Shown here piece by piece: positions 6,064 through 13,182 of a DNA stretch of 15,284 bases. Source of the stretch: JADCCX01 sp031373545 (GTDB taxonomy: Bacteria > Pseudomonadota > Alphaproteobacteria > Rhizobiales > Beijerinckiaceae); NCBI GenBank assembly GCA_031373545.1, contig JANMMT010000159.1, positions 1-15,284 on the forward strand. Direction: 5' to 3'. Under the pieces are notes generated by a model that was not told where the DNA came from, ran no database searches, and was given only the letters and a program-made list of their open reading frames with translations. A program made the translations under genes and the position numbers. The stretch's first letter is position 1. Each line of letters begins with the position of its first letter.

Positions 6064-7251
6064 TTAAGCCGCTTTTGCCGCCGCATTCAAGCGCCGCGAA
6101 GTCTTGTTCATTGTGCGCACTTCGCGCTCCACACCCCGCAGCACGCGGATGATGTTGCCACTGGCGATTTGGGCCAGCGCATCCTCGCCAAACCCGCGAT
6201 CCATGAGCGCTGCAATGAGATGCGGAAACTTCGACACATCCTCCAGTCCATCGGGCACCGGCCCCCCGTAGAAATCCGAGCCGATGCCCACATGCGCAAG
6301 TCCCGCTGTTTGCACGAGATGCACGATATGATCGCAAAGCTGATCCAGTGTCGCGCGCGGCGGCGGGCCCGCAGCGCGGGTTTTGGAGCGCATGGCCGGA
6401 ATGATATCCGTGTCATCCGGGTTCTTGCCGTGCACCTGCAACGGCGCAAACCAGTCGCGCAGCGGCTGACTGATGAAAGTGGGCACGAAGGTCGCCATTA
6501 CAATGCCGCCGTTTGCCTTGAGGCGCGCCAGCACGCCGTCCGTGACATTGCGCGGGTGATCGCACAGGGCCCGTGCATTGGCATGCGTGATCGCCACCGG
6601 TGCGGTGCTGATGTCCATGACCTGGCACATGGCTGCGGGCGTTGTATGAGCCATATCAACGAGAAGCCCCAGCTTGTTCATGCGGCGAATGACATCTTGG
6701 CCGAAAGCCGTCAGGCCGCCATGGCGCGGTACATCCGTCGCGCTGTCCACCCAGTCCAGCGTCTCGTTGTGGCAAAGCGTCATGTAACGCACGCCAAGCG
6801 CGTGAAAAACATCCAGCATCTCCAGCCGGTCACCGATTCCAACCCCACTTTCCACCGCGATGAAGGAGGCGATCTTGCCCAGACGCCTGGCCTTGGCGAT
6901 GTCGCTGGCGCGCGTGGCGGGCAAAAATACATCCGGGTGTAACGCATGCACGGCGCGAATCTGCGCGATCAGTTCCAGCGTGAAGCGCGTGGGGTCGGGG
7001 TCCGAGGTGCGGCAAAACGCGGCCCAGAACTGGCCACCCAGAAGTCCCTCGCGCAAGCGCGGGATGTCCGTATCGCCGTCCTGATGGGCGCGTGTGAGAT
7101 CGTAGGCCGCCACATCCCCCTTGGCCATCGGGTTGTGCCGAATGACGAAGGGCAGATCGTTGTGCCCATCGACCAGCGGCACGCGGCGCAGGAACTGCCG
7201 CGCTTTCTCCAGCAGATCCTTGTCTGCCTTGTAAACGCGGGGCGCCGTCAT
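6064..7251 (-). CDS. Membrane dipeptidase-type peptidase, family M19
   Basis: The 395 residues carry the full M19 (renal dipeptidase-like) dinuclear zinc site: His30 and Asp32 in VDGHND, bridging Glu134 (AVES), His202 (VDMAH), His223 (ITH), Arg234 (HPRN) and Asp326 (GIGSDFYGG). Family members hydrolyse dipeptides, including ones with a D-residue at the C-terminal position; some act on other amides. No signal peptide is visible, so it is probably cytoplasmic despite the family name. The family consensus GSDFDG reads GSDFYG here. ATG 7251 overlaps the gltX stop (ATGA), so translation is probably coupled to gltX. Many bacterial homologues have no defined substrate and I see nothing that decides it; a role in peptide or peptidoglycan recycling is only a guess. 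Confidence 0.92.
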   Translation of the reverse strand: MTAPRVYKADKDLLEKARQFLRRVPLVDGHNDLPFVIRHNPMAKGDVAAYDLTRAHQDGDTDIPRLREGLLGGQFWAAFCRTSDPDPTRFTLELIAQIRAVHALHPDVFLPATRASDIAKARRLGKIASFIAVESGVGIGDRLEMLDVFHALGVRYMTLCHNETLDWVDSATDVPRHGGLTAFGQDVIRRMNKLGLLVDMAHTTPAAMCQVMDISTAPVAITHANARALCDHPRNVTDGVLARLKANGGIVMATFVPTFISQPLRDWFAPLQVHGKNPDDTDIIPAMRSKTRAAGPPPRATLDQLCDHIVHLVQTAGLAHVGIGSDFYGGPVPDGLEDVSKFPHLIAALMDRGFGEDALAQIASGNIIRVLRGVEREVRTMNKTSRRLNAAAKAA

Positions 7252-8672
7252 GCGCTGATCTGATCGCGCATGCGCCCGAGGCTTTCGTCACGGCCCAGCA
7301 CCGCCAGCACATCGAAAATGCCCGGCGACGTGGCATGGCCTGTCATCGCCGCCCGCAGCGGCTGCGCATACTGCCCCAATTTAATGCCGGAGGCCTCGGA
7401 CAGCGTGCGGATCGCACCCTCTGTCGTCGCCGCATCCCAGTGTTCCACGGCTTCAAGAGTCTGCAGGGCGTCCGCGAGGCGCGCCTTGCCCTCCGCATCC
7501 AGCAGCCCTTTCGCCTTGTCATCCATGGCAAGCGGGCGCTGCGCGAAGAGAAACTGCGCACCGTCCATCAGTTCCACCAGCGTTTTGGCCCGCTCTTTGA
7601 GGCCGGGCATCATGGCCAGCAAGCGTGCGCGCCCACCGCCATCGATGGCCGCCTGAAACGCCGCGCCGCCTTCGACATGGGGCAGCATGTCTTCCAATGC
7701 GGTCAGCAGCGCGCCATCCTCCGATTGGCGCATATAGATGCCGTTGAGGTTGGACAGCTTGGCAAAATCGAAGCGCGCGGCCGACCGGCCGACATTCTTC
7801 ATGTCGAACAGGCTCGCCATTTCATCGGTCGAAAACACCTCCTGATCGCCGTGACTCCAGCCCAGCCGCACAAGATAGTTGCGCAGCGCCGCCGGCAGGT
7901 AACCCATGGCGCGGTAGGCCTCGATGCCCAGTGCCCCGTGGCGTTTAGAGAGCTTGGCTCCATCTGGCCCGTGGATCAGCGGAATATGCGCCATGGCCGG
8001 CACTGCCCAGCCACAAGATTGATAAATCTGTGTCTGGCGCGCCCCGTTGGTCAGGTGATCATCCCCGCGGATGATGTGGGTCACGCCCATGTCGTGGTCA
8101 TCCACCACCACAGCCAGCATGTAGGTGGGGGTGCCATCCGAACGCAGCAGCACCAAATCATCAAGGTCGCGGTTGGCCCAGGTGACGCGGCCCTGAACCA
8201 TGTCATCCACCACTGTTTCGCCCTCCAGCGGCGCTTTCAGGCGGATCACGGGCTTTGCACCGGGCGGAGCCTCGGCAGGGTCACGATCCCTCCAGCGGCC
8301 ATCATAGCGCATGGGGCGGCCCTCCTGCTTGGCTTTGTCGCGCATTTCGGTCAGTTCTTCGGGCGTGGCAAAGCAGAGGTAGGCCTTGCCTTCATCGACG
8401 AGCGCACGGGCCACTTCCGCATGGCGGCTGGCCCGCGAAAACTGATAGACCGTTGCGTCGTCGGAGGTGAGCCCCATCCAGTTTAGCCCGTCGATGATGG
8501 CGGTGATGGCTTCGGGCGTGGAGCGCTCGCGGTCCGTATCCTCGATTCGCAGCAGCATCTTGCCGCCATGTCGGCGGGCGTAAAGCCAGTTGAAGAGCGC
8601 AGTGCGCACCCCGCCGATGTGCAGAAAACCTGTGGGAGACGGGGCAAAGCGGGTGACAACAGGCTGGGACAT
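7248..8672 (-). CDS. gltX: Glutamyl-tRNA synthetase
   Basis: GltX charges tRNA-Glu with glutamate in the cytoplasm. The 474-residue protein is full length for bacterial class I GluRS. The HIGH-type motif is in PSPTGFLHIGG (11-21) and the KMSKS-type motif is AKLSKRHGA (239-247). LRIEDTD (41-47) and IRGDDHLTNGARQ (201-213) are typical of the GluRS family. The cysteine cluster of zinc-containing GluRS is not visible: only Cys100 remains in that region. ATG 8672 gives the expected N-terminus; the ribosome site is weak. It heads a minus-strand series with the dipeptidase, GtrB-like and gtrA genes, and diverges from comEC over 136 bp. In many alphaproteobacteria gltX lies near comEC and lexA; gltA, often in the same group, is absent here. 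Confidence 0.97.
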   Translation of the reverse strand: MSQPVVTRFAPSPTGFLHIGGVRTALFNWLYARRHGGKMLLRIEDTDRERSTPEAITAIIDGLNWMGLTSDDATVYQFSRASRHAEVARALVDEGKAYLCFATPEELTEMRDKAKQEGRPMRYDGRWRDRDPAEAPPGAKPVIRLKAPLEGETVVDDMVQGRVTWANRDLDDLVLLRSDGTPTYMLAVVVDDHDMGVTHIIRGDDHLTNGARQTQIYQSCGWAVPAMAHIPLIHGPDGAKLSKRHGALGIEAYRAMGYLPAALRNYLVRLGWSHGDQEVFSTDEMASLFDMKNVGRSAARFDFAKLSNLNGIYMRQSEDGALLTALEDMLPHVEGGAAFQAAIDGGGRARLLAMMPGLKERAKTLVELMDGAQFLFAQRPLAMDDKAKGLLDAEGKARLADALQTLEAVEHWDAATTEGAIRTLSEASGIKLGQYAQPLRAAMTGHATSPGIFDVLAVLGRDESLGRMRDQISA

Positions 8673-8808
8673 GATTCACTTTGAACGTGGGTGCGGAGCT
8701 GCCGCTCGAGGGAGATTTGGCTGAGAACAATCATCACTGCGCAAATACGCTGACGACCGGCAGGCCTGCGTGTAGCATGTGATTGATTGAGCGTTAAGGG
8801 CGTGGAGC

Positions 8809-11154
8809 ATGACAGGCCGATATCCCGGCGAGGACGATCCGCAGCGCCGCAGACTCGGAGCGCACGCGATTGGCTTGCCATGGATCGGCCCGAACTGGCC
8901 GGGTCGCGCGCTTTCGGGCGGCGGCCTCACCCACCGGCTGCTGGCTGCCTTGGATCTTCGCCGCGCGCTGCTTGCCGAGGTCGATGCAAGGCGTCTGTTT
9001 CCCTGGTTGCCCGTCTGCATGGGCGTGGGTGTCGTGCTGTTTTTCGTGGCCGACGGCGTGCCGGGCTTCGGGCTGCCTTTCGGCTGTGCGGCAATCTTGC
9101 TGGCTTTGGCTGCGCACCAGCGCCAGCGACTGGCCCTTTTCGCGGGGCTTGTGGCTTTTGCCTTCATGTTTCTCGGCTTCGGGGCGGCGGCACTGCGCAC
9201 GGTCCTGGTCGCAGCGCCCGTGCTGGACAGGCCTGCCTTCGCCAAGCTTTCGGGTTTTGTCGAAACCGTCGATGCCGGTCCGCAAGGTGGGCGCATGGTG
9301 CTGACACTCACGTCGTTTCAATCCAGTTTTACAGTGACCGCGCCCGAGCGACTGCGCGTGACTTACCGCGGCCCCACACCCCGTGCTGGCGCGCACATCA
9401 CAGGCCAGGCCAGGCTCATGCCGCCCCCGCAACCGGCTTTTCCCGGCGGGTATGATTTTGCCCGCGACGCCTATTATCTCGGCCTGGGCGCGGTCGGACG
9501 CTGGTCCGGCCCGATCAATCTCTCCGCGCCGCCGCACGCTGCAGGCTGGCAGATCGAGATGTGGGCCGCCATCGACAACGCCCGCACGGATATGACCAAC
9601 CGCATCGCGCGCGTGATCGGCGGGCAGGCCGGCGCCTTGTCGGCAGCGCTGGTCACAGGCAAGCGCGGGTTGATCGACGAGCGGGCCAACGATGACCTGC
9701 GCGGTGCGGGTGTCTATCACATCGTCTCGATCTCGGGGCTGCACATGGTGCTGGCGGCAGGAGTGTTCTTCTGGATTGCGCGGCTTGGCCTTGTTCTGGT
9801 GCCAGGGCTTGCCAACCGCCACCCGGTCAAAAAATACGCAGCTGTTCTGGCCATGATCGGAGCCACGGCCTATTGCATTTTCTCAGGATCAGAGGTGGCG
9901 ACCGAGCGCTCGCTGTTCATGACCCTCGTCATGCTCGCGGCCATCGTGTTCGACCGCCCGGCGATTTCCATGCGCAATCTGGCGATCTCCGCCATCATCG
10001 TGCTGGCGCGCGAGCCCGAAACCATGATGGGGCCCAGCTTTCAGATGTCCTATGCTGCCGTGGCGGGCATGATTGCCGGACATGAATGGTGGCTGCGGCG
10101 CAAGCGTGCTGGCGCGGAAAAAAGCGGCCCCATCCTGCCGCCCTCGTGGCTGGTGAAGGCTTTTCTGATTGTCGGGGCCAGTCTGGCCACCACGCTGATC
10201 GCCAGTTTCGCTACCGCCCCTTTCGCAGCCTATCACTTCCAGCGGCTCAACCCATACGGCCTGATCGGCAACGCGCTGGCCATTCCTTTTGTCTCGTTCA
10301 TCGTCATGCCCGCCGCCGTGGCCGGCACCTTGCTGATGCCGTTTGGCCTGGACGCTCCCATCTGGAGCCTTATGGGCATTGGCAGCCAGAAAGTGCTGGA
10401 GGTCTCCAGCCTCGTGGCGGCAGTGGACGGCGCCGTGCGCGGCCTGCGCGCCTTCGACATCAGCGCACTCCTGCTGATGACGGCAGGGTTTGTCTGGCTG
10501 GTGCTGATCATTCATCCGCTGCGCCTGCTGGGCATGGTGCCCGTGCTGGCTGGTGCTCATCTGGCAGGCAACGCACCGCCGGTGGATATTCTGGTGGACC
10601 GGCAGGGGCAGGTCGCGATGATCCGGGGTACAGATGGAAAGCTGAGCACCTTGGGGCGCGGGGCCGGCAAATTCACCGTGGAACGTTGGCTGGCAGCCGA
10701 TGGCGACATGCGCAAGGCCGGCGATGCGACGCTGCGGACGGGCACGACCTGCGACCGCATGGGCTGTGTCGCACGCCTGCCCGATGGCCGCGCTGTCGCT
10801 GTGGTGCTCGAGGCTGCCGCGTTCGAGGAGGATTGCGCCCGCGCCCACGTGATTATCACCGCCCTGACCGCTCCGCCGCTGTGTCAGCGTGTGCCTTTGC
10901 TCATTGATCGCGCCCGCCTCGCGCACAGCGCATCGCTTGCGATCCGTCAGAACGGCGATGGGTTCGATGTGATCGCAGCCCGCGCTGCGCAGCATTGGAA
11001 GCCCTGGTTTGGGCGCAGCGCCCAGTCAGCGATGCAAGACCCGGCACGGTCAATGGAAACGCCGCCAACCCTGACCCCGCCCTCATCAACTCTGCCCGCT
11101 GCCCGCCCTGACAACACCCCGCCGGATGACGGGGCTGAACTGCTTCTGCCGTGA
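8809..11154 (+). CDS. comEC: ComEC/Rec2 DNA-uptake channel with degenerate C-terminal domain
   Basis: ComEC forms the inner-membrane channel that brings single-stranded DNA into the cytoplasm during natural transformation. The 781 residues show an N-terminal membrane region (about 63-135), a DUF4131/OB-like segment (about 140-235), and the Competence domain (about 265-570) with its signature LRGAGVYHIVSISGLHM (297-313) and GPSFQMSYAA (408-417). The C-terminal part (about 590-735), where many ComECs carry a metallo-beta-lactamase nuclease, lacks the HxHxDH zinc motif and looks vestigial. A Pro/Thr-rich tail ends the protein. ATG 8809 is preceded by AAGGG (8796-8800) at 8 nt. The stop abuts the lexA stop with no gap. 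No other competence gene is nearby, so whether the cell is competent cannot be judged. Confidence 0.95.
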   Translation: MTGRYPGEDDPQRRRLGAHAIGLPWIGPNWPGRALSGGGLTHRLLAALDLRRALLAEVDARRLFPWLPVCMGVGVVLFFVADGVPGFGLPFGCAAILLALAAHQRQRLALFAGLVAFAFMFLGFGAAALRTVLVAAPVLDRPAFAKLSGFVETVDAGPQGGRMVLTLTSFQSSFTVTAPERLRVTYRGPTPRAGAHITGQARLMPPPQPAFPGGYDFARDAYYLGLGAVGRWSGPINLSAPPHAAGWQIEMWAAIDNARTDMTNRIARVIGGQAGALSAALVTGKRGLIDERANDDLRGAGVYHIVSISGLHMVLAAGVFFWIARLGLVLVPGLANRHPVKKYAAVLAMIGATAYCIFSGSEVATERSLFMTLVMLAAIVFDRPAISMRNLAISAIIVLAREPETMMGPSFQMSYAAVAGMIAGHEWWLRRKRAGAEKSGPILPPSWLVKAFLIVGASLATTLIASFATAPFAAYHFQRLNPYGLIGNALAIPFVSFIVMPAAVAGTLLMPFGLDAPIWSLMGIGSQKVLEVSSLVAAVDGAVRGLRAFDISALLLMTAGFVWLVLIIHPLRLLGMVPVLAGAHLAGNAPPVDILVDRQGQVAMIRGTDGKLSTLGRGAGKFTVERWLAADGDMRKAGDATLRTGTTCDRMGCVARLPDGRAVAVVLEAAAFEEDCARAHVIITALTAPPLCQRVPLLIDRARLAHSASLAIRQNGDGFDVIAARAAQHWKPWFGRSAQSAMQDPARSMETPPTLTPPSSTLPAARPDNTPPDDGAELLLP

Positions 11155-11865
11155 TCAATATCTGCGGATCAGACTGACCAGCTTGCCCTGCACCCGCACG
11201 CGGTTGGGGCCAAGCACGCGGGTTTCATAAGCGGGGTTGGCAGCTTCCAGCGCGATGGACGTGCCCTTGCGGCGAAAACGCTTGAGCGTGGCCTCTTCGT
11301 CGTCGATCAGGGCAACGATGATGTCGCCCGAGTCCGCGCTTTCGGTCTTGCGCACGATCACAGTGTCGCCATCGAAAATGCCGGCCTCGATCATGGAGTC
11401 ACCACGCACTTCCAAGGCAAAATGCTCACCATGCGAAAGAAAATCCGGTGAGACGTTGATAGTGTGCGAGCGTGTCTGCAACGCTGAAATGGGCGTACCT
11501 GCCGCAATGCGGCCCATGACGGGCACGCTGATGGATCGGATATCATCCTCCGGGTCCGCCGCGCTTGCAGCCTGGCGCATCTTGCCCAAGCTTCCCTCGA
11601 TCACGCTGGGGCTGAAACGCTGGCGACCTGGCCGGGCGCTGATTCCGGCTGCCTCGGGCATGCGCAGCACCTCCAGCGCGCGGGCGCGGTTGGGCAGGCG
11701 GCGCAGGAAACCGCGTTCCTCCAGCGCCAGAATCAGCCGGTGAATGCCCGATTTGGATTTGAGACCGAGCGCGTCCTTCATTTCGTCGAAAGAAGGTGGA
11801 ACCCCGGTCTCCTGCAGCGTGTCGTTGATGAGCCGCAACAACTCGCTCTGCTTGCGTGTCAGCAT
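11155..11865 (-). CDS. lexA: LexA SOS repressor
   Basis: LexA represses DNA-damage genes and cuts itself when RecA filaments form. The 236 residues contain an N-terminal winged helix-turn-helix (starting MLTRKQSELL, with PSFDEMKDALGLKSKSGIHRL at about 24-44), an alphaproteobacterial-type linker, the cleavage site Ala122-Gly123 in GRIAAG, catalytic Ser157 in GDSM and Lys195 in EEATLKRF. All parts needed for repression and autocleavage are present. ATG 11865 is chosen because the protein then starts exactly where LexA family members do; the frame stays open to 12030 but the extension is not family-like. A GTTC-N7-GTTC operator lies 65 bp upstream, so the gene is almost certainly autoregulated. 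Its stop abuts the comEC stop. Confidence 0.97.
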   Translation of the reverse strand: MLTRKQSELLRLINDTLQETGVPPSFDEMKDALGLKSKSGIHRLILALEERGFLRRLPNRARALEVLRMPEAAGISARPGRQRFSPSVIEGSLGKMRQAASAADPEDDIRSISVPVMGRIAAGTPISALQTRSHTINVSPDFLSHGEHFALEVRGDSMIEAGIFDGDTVIVRKTESADSGDIIVALIDDEEATLKRFRRKGTSIALEAANPAYETRVLGPNRVRVQGKLVSLIRRY

Positions 11866-11915
11866 GGGGGCAATTCTCCGTGTCCAGCGCGGTCCCGAGT
11901 CGCCGCACAAATCAC

Positions 11916-11944
11916 GAACATTGATACATGTTCTCTCTGCGTTC
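11916..11944. promoter_or_regulatory. SOS box overlapping a palindrome in the lexA control region
   Basis: GTTC (11930-11933), 7 bp, GTTC (11941-11944) is the direct-repeat LexA operator known for Alphaproteobacteria. The first half-site is also the right arm of a palindrome, GAACAT (11916-11921), 6 bp, ATGTTC (11928-11933). On the minus strand TATCAAT just downstream of the box could serve as a lexA -10 element. The site lies in the 206-bp gap between lexA and the divergent substrate-binding protein gene. Confidence 0.8.
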
Positions 11945-11992
11945 CACAAGTGGGCACTTGGACCGGGAACGAATATCCAACGCAGCTCCCGG

Positions 11993-12021
11993 TTGCCGCC
12001 ATGCCGACACCACGCTATTCG
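11993..12021 (+). promoter_or_regulatory. Candidate sigma-70 promoter for the substrate-binding protein gene
   Basis: TTGCCG (11993-11998), a 17-bp spacer and TATTCG (12016-12021) give four of six matches to the -35 consensus and three of six to the -10, about 50 bp before ATG 12072. The nearby SOS box lies about 50 bp upstream of the -35 element, so LexA would not cover it directly. Confidence 0.35.
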
Positions 12022-12071
12022 TAGTGGCAAGCGCCAGCCATGAGAGCTCAGGGCGCATCGGGAGGATCAAG

Positions 12072-13127
12072 ATGTCCATGTTCAACCGCCGCCATCTGCT
12101 GGCTGCCGGTACAGCACTTGCCGGGTCTGCATTTGCCGGATCTGCACTTGTGTCCCCTGCGCGGGCACAAAGCCTCGAGAAATCCAAGCTCACCCTCGCT
12201 GTCGGTGGCAAGAATCTCCTGTATTACCTTCCCCTGACCATTGCGGAGCGCCGCGGGTACTTCAAGGAATTCGGCCTCGACGTCACAATCAACGATTTTG
12301 CCGGCGGCGCGCGGGCCTTGCAGGCACTTGTCGGCGGCTCGGTCGATGTTGTGGCCGGCGCGTATGAGCACACCATCCGCATGCAGGCCAAGGGGCAGGA
12401 TGTGCGCGCGGTTGTGGAACTGCTGCGTTACCCCTCCATCGTCATCGGCGTGCGCAAGGATCTCGCTGGCAAGATTAAATCCGCTGCGGATTTCAAAGGC
12501 CTCAAGATTGGCGTCACGGCGCCAGGTTCCTCCACATTCATCACGGTGCAGCACGCCATGGTGAAGGCGGGTCTCAAGACAACGGATGCATCCTACATCG
12601 GCATTGGCGGCGGGGCGAGCGGCGTAGCGGCCATGAAGCGCGGCGAGGTGGATGTGATCAGCCACCTCGACCCTGTCATTTCCAAGCTGGAAGCGGACGG
12701 CGACATCGTCACCCTGATCGACACCCGCACGGAAGCCGGAACGCGTGCCTTGTTCGGCGGGTCCAACCCTGCGGCCTGTGTCTATTTCAAGCAGGATTTC
12801 ATCACAGCCAACCCCAACACCGTGCAGGCGGTGGTCAACGCCCATTACAAGGCGTTGCTGTGGATCGCGCAGGCCACGCCCGATCAGGTGGCGGATGCAG
12901 TGCCGCCCGAGTTTCACCTGGGTGAGCGGGCGCTTTATCTTGCGGCATTCGGCAAGACCAAGGAGGCGTTTTCACGCACCGGCGTCATGTCGCCCGATGG
13001 CATGAAGAGCGTCTACGACATGCTCAAGGCCCTCGATGCTGAGCTGGCGACGTCAAGTGTCGATCTGGCGACCACATTTGTGGGCCGGTTTGCAGAGCGC
13101 GCGGCCGGACAGGTCAAGCTGGGCTGA
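12072..13127 (+). CDS. ABC transporter substrate-binding protein, NMT1/THI5-SsuA-like
   Basis: The 351-residue product starts with a twin-arginine-type signal (NRRHLLAAG at about 5-13, hydrophobic stretch, cleavage likely after PARA), indicating export in folded form. The mature part follows the NMT1/THI5-like periplasmic binding fold: LLYYLPLTIAERRGYFKEFGLDV, then GGARALQALVGGSVDVVAGAYEHTI, and a second lobe with GLKIGVTAPGSSTF and RGEVDVISHLDPVISKLE. Relatives bind sulfonates, nitrate, pyrimidine precursors of thiamine, or aromatic acids, so the ligand is undetermined. ATG 12072 is chosen because GGAGG (12061-12065) lies 6 nt upstream; the frame is open back to 11928 without such a site. 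No permease or ATPase gene is adjacent, so it is an orphan in this window. A terminator follows 24 bp after the stop. Confidence 0.88.
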   Translation: MSMFNRRHLLAAGTALAGSAFAGSALVSPARAQSLEKSKLTLAVGGKNLLYYLPLTIAERRGYFKEFGLDVTINDFAGGARALQALVGGSVDVVAGAYEHTIRMQAKGQDVRAVVELLRYPSIVIGVRKDLAGKIKSAADFKGLKIGVTAPGSSTFITVQHAMVKAGLKTTDASYIGIGGGASGVAAMKRGEVDVISHLDPVISKLEADGDIVTLIDTRTEAGTRALFGGSNPAACVYFKQDFITANPNTVQAVVNAHYKALLWIAQATPDQVADAVPPEFHLGERALYLAAFGKTKEAFSRTGVMSPDGMKSVYDMLKALDAELATSSVDLATTFVGRFAERAAGQVKLG

Positions 13128-13151
13128 CAGGTGGAACTGGAACAACTGAAG

Positions 13152-13177
13152 ACCGGCGCTTTCGAACGCGCCGGTTT
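13152..13177. terminator. Bidirectional terminator between the convergent binding-protein gene and thrS
   Basis: ACCGGCGC (13152-13159) and GCGCCGGT (13168-13175) form a perfect 8-bp GC-rich stem with an 8-nt loop containing TTCGAA. Only a short TTT follows on the plus strand, and a mixed T-rich stretch follows on the minus strand, so efficiency may be moderate. Its position in the 55-bp gap between two convergent stops supports the call. Confidence 0.7.
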
Positions 13178-13182
13178 ACGCC

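Noticed and set aside
7335..8486. A 383-codon plus-strand open frame antisense to gltX
   Set aside because: It lies wholly inside gltX, whose protein motifs are intact. No protein-like features are seen in the antisense product.
8760..8769. GCAGGCCTGC palindrome between gltX and comEC
   Set aside because: It is a perfect 10-bp palindrome but has no loop or T tract and no match to a known operator, so it may be chance in GC-rich DNA.
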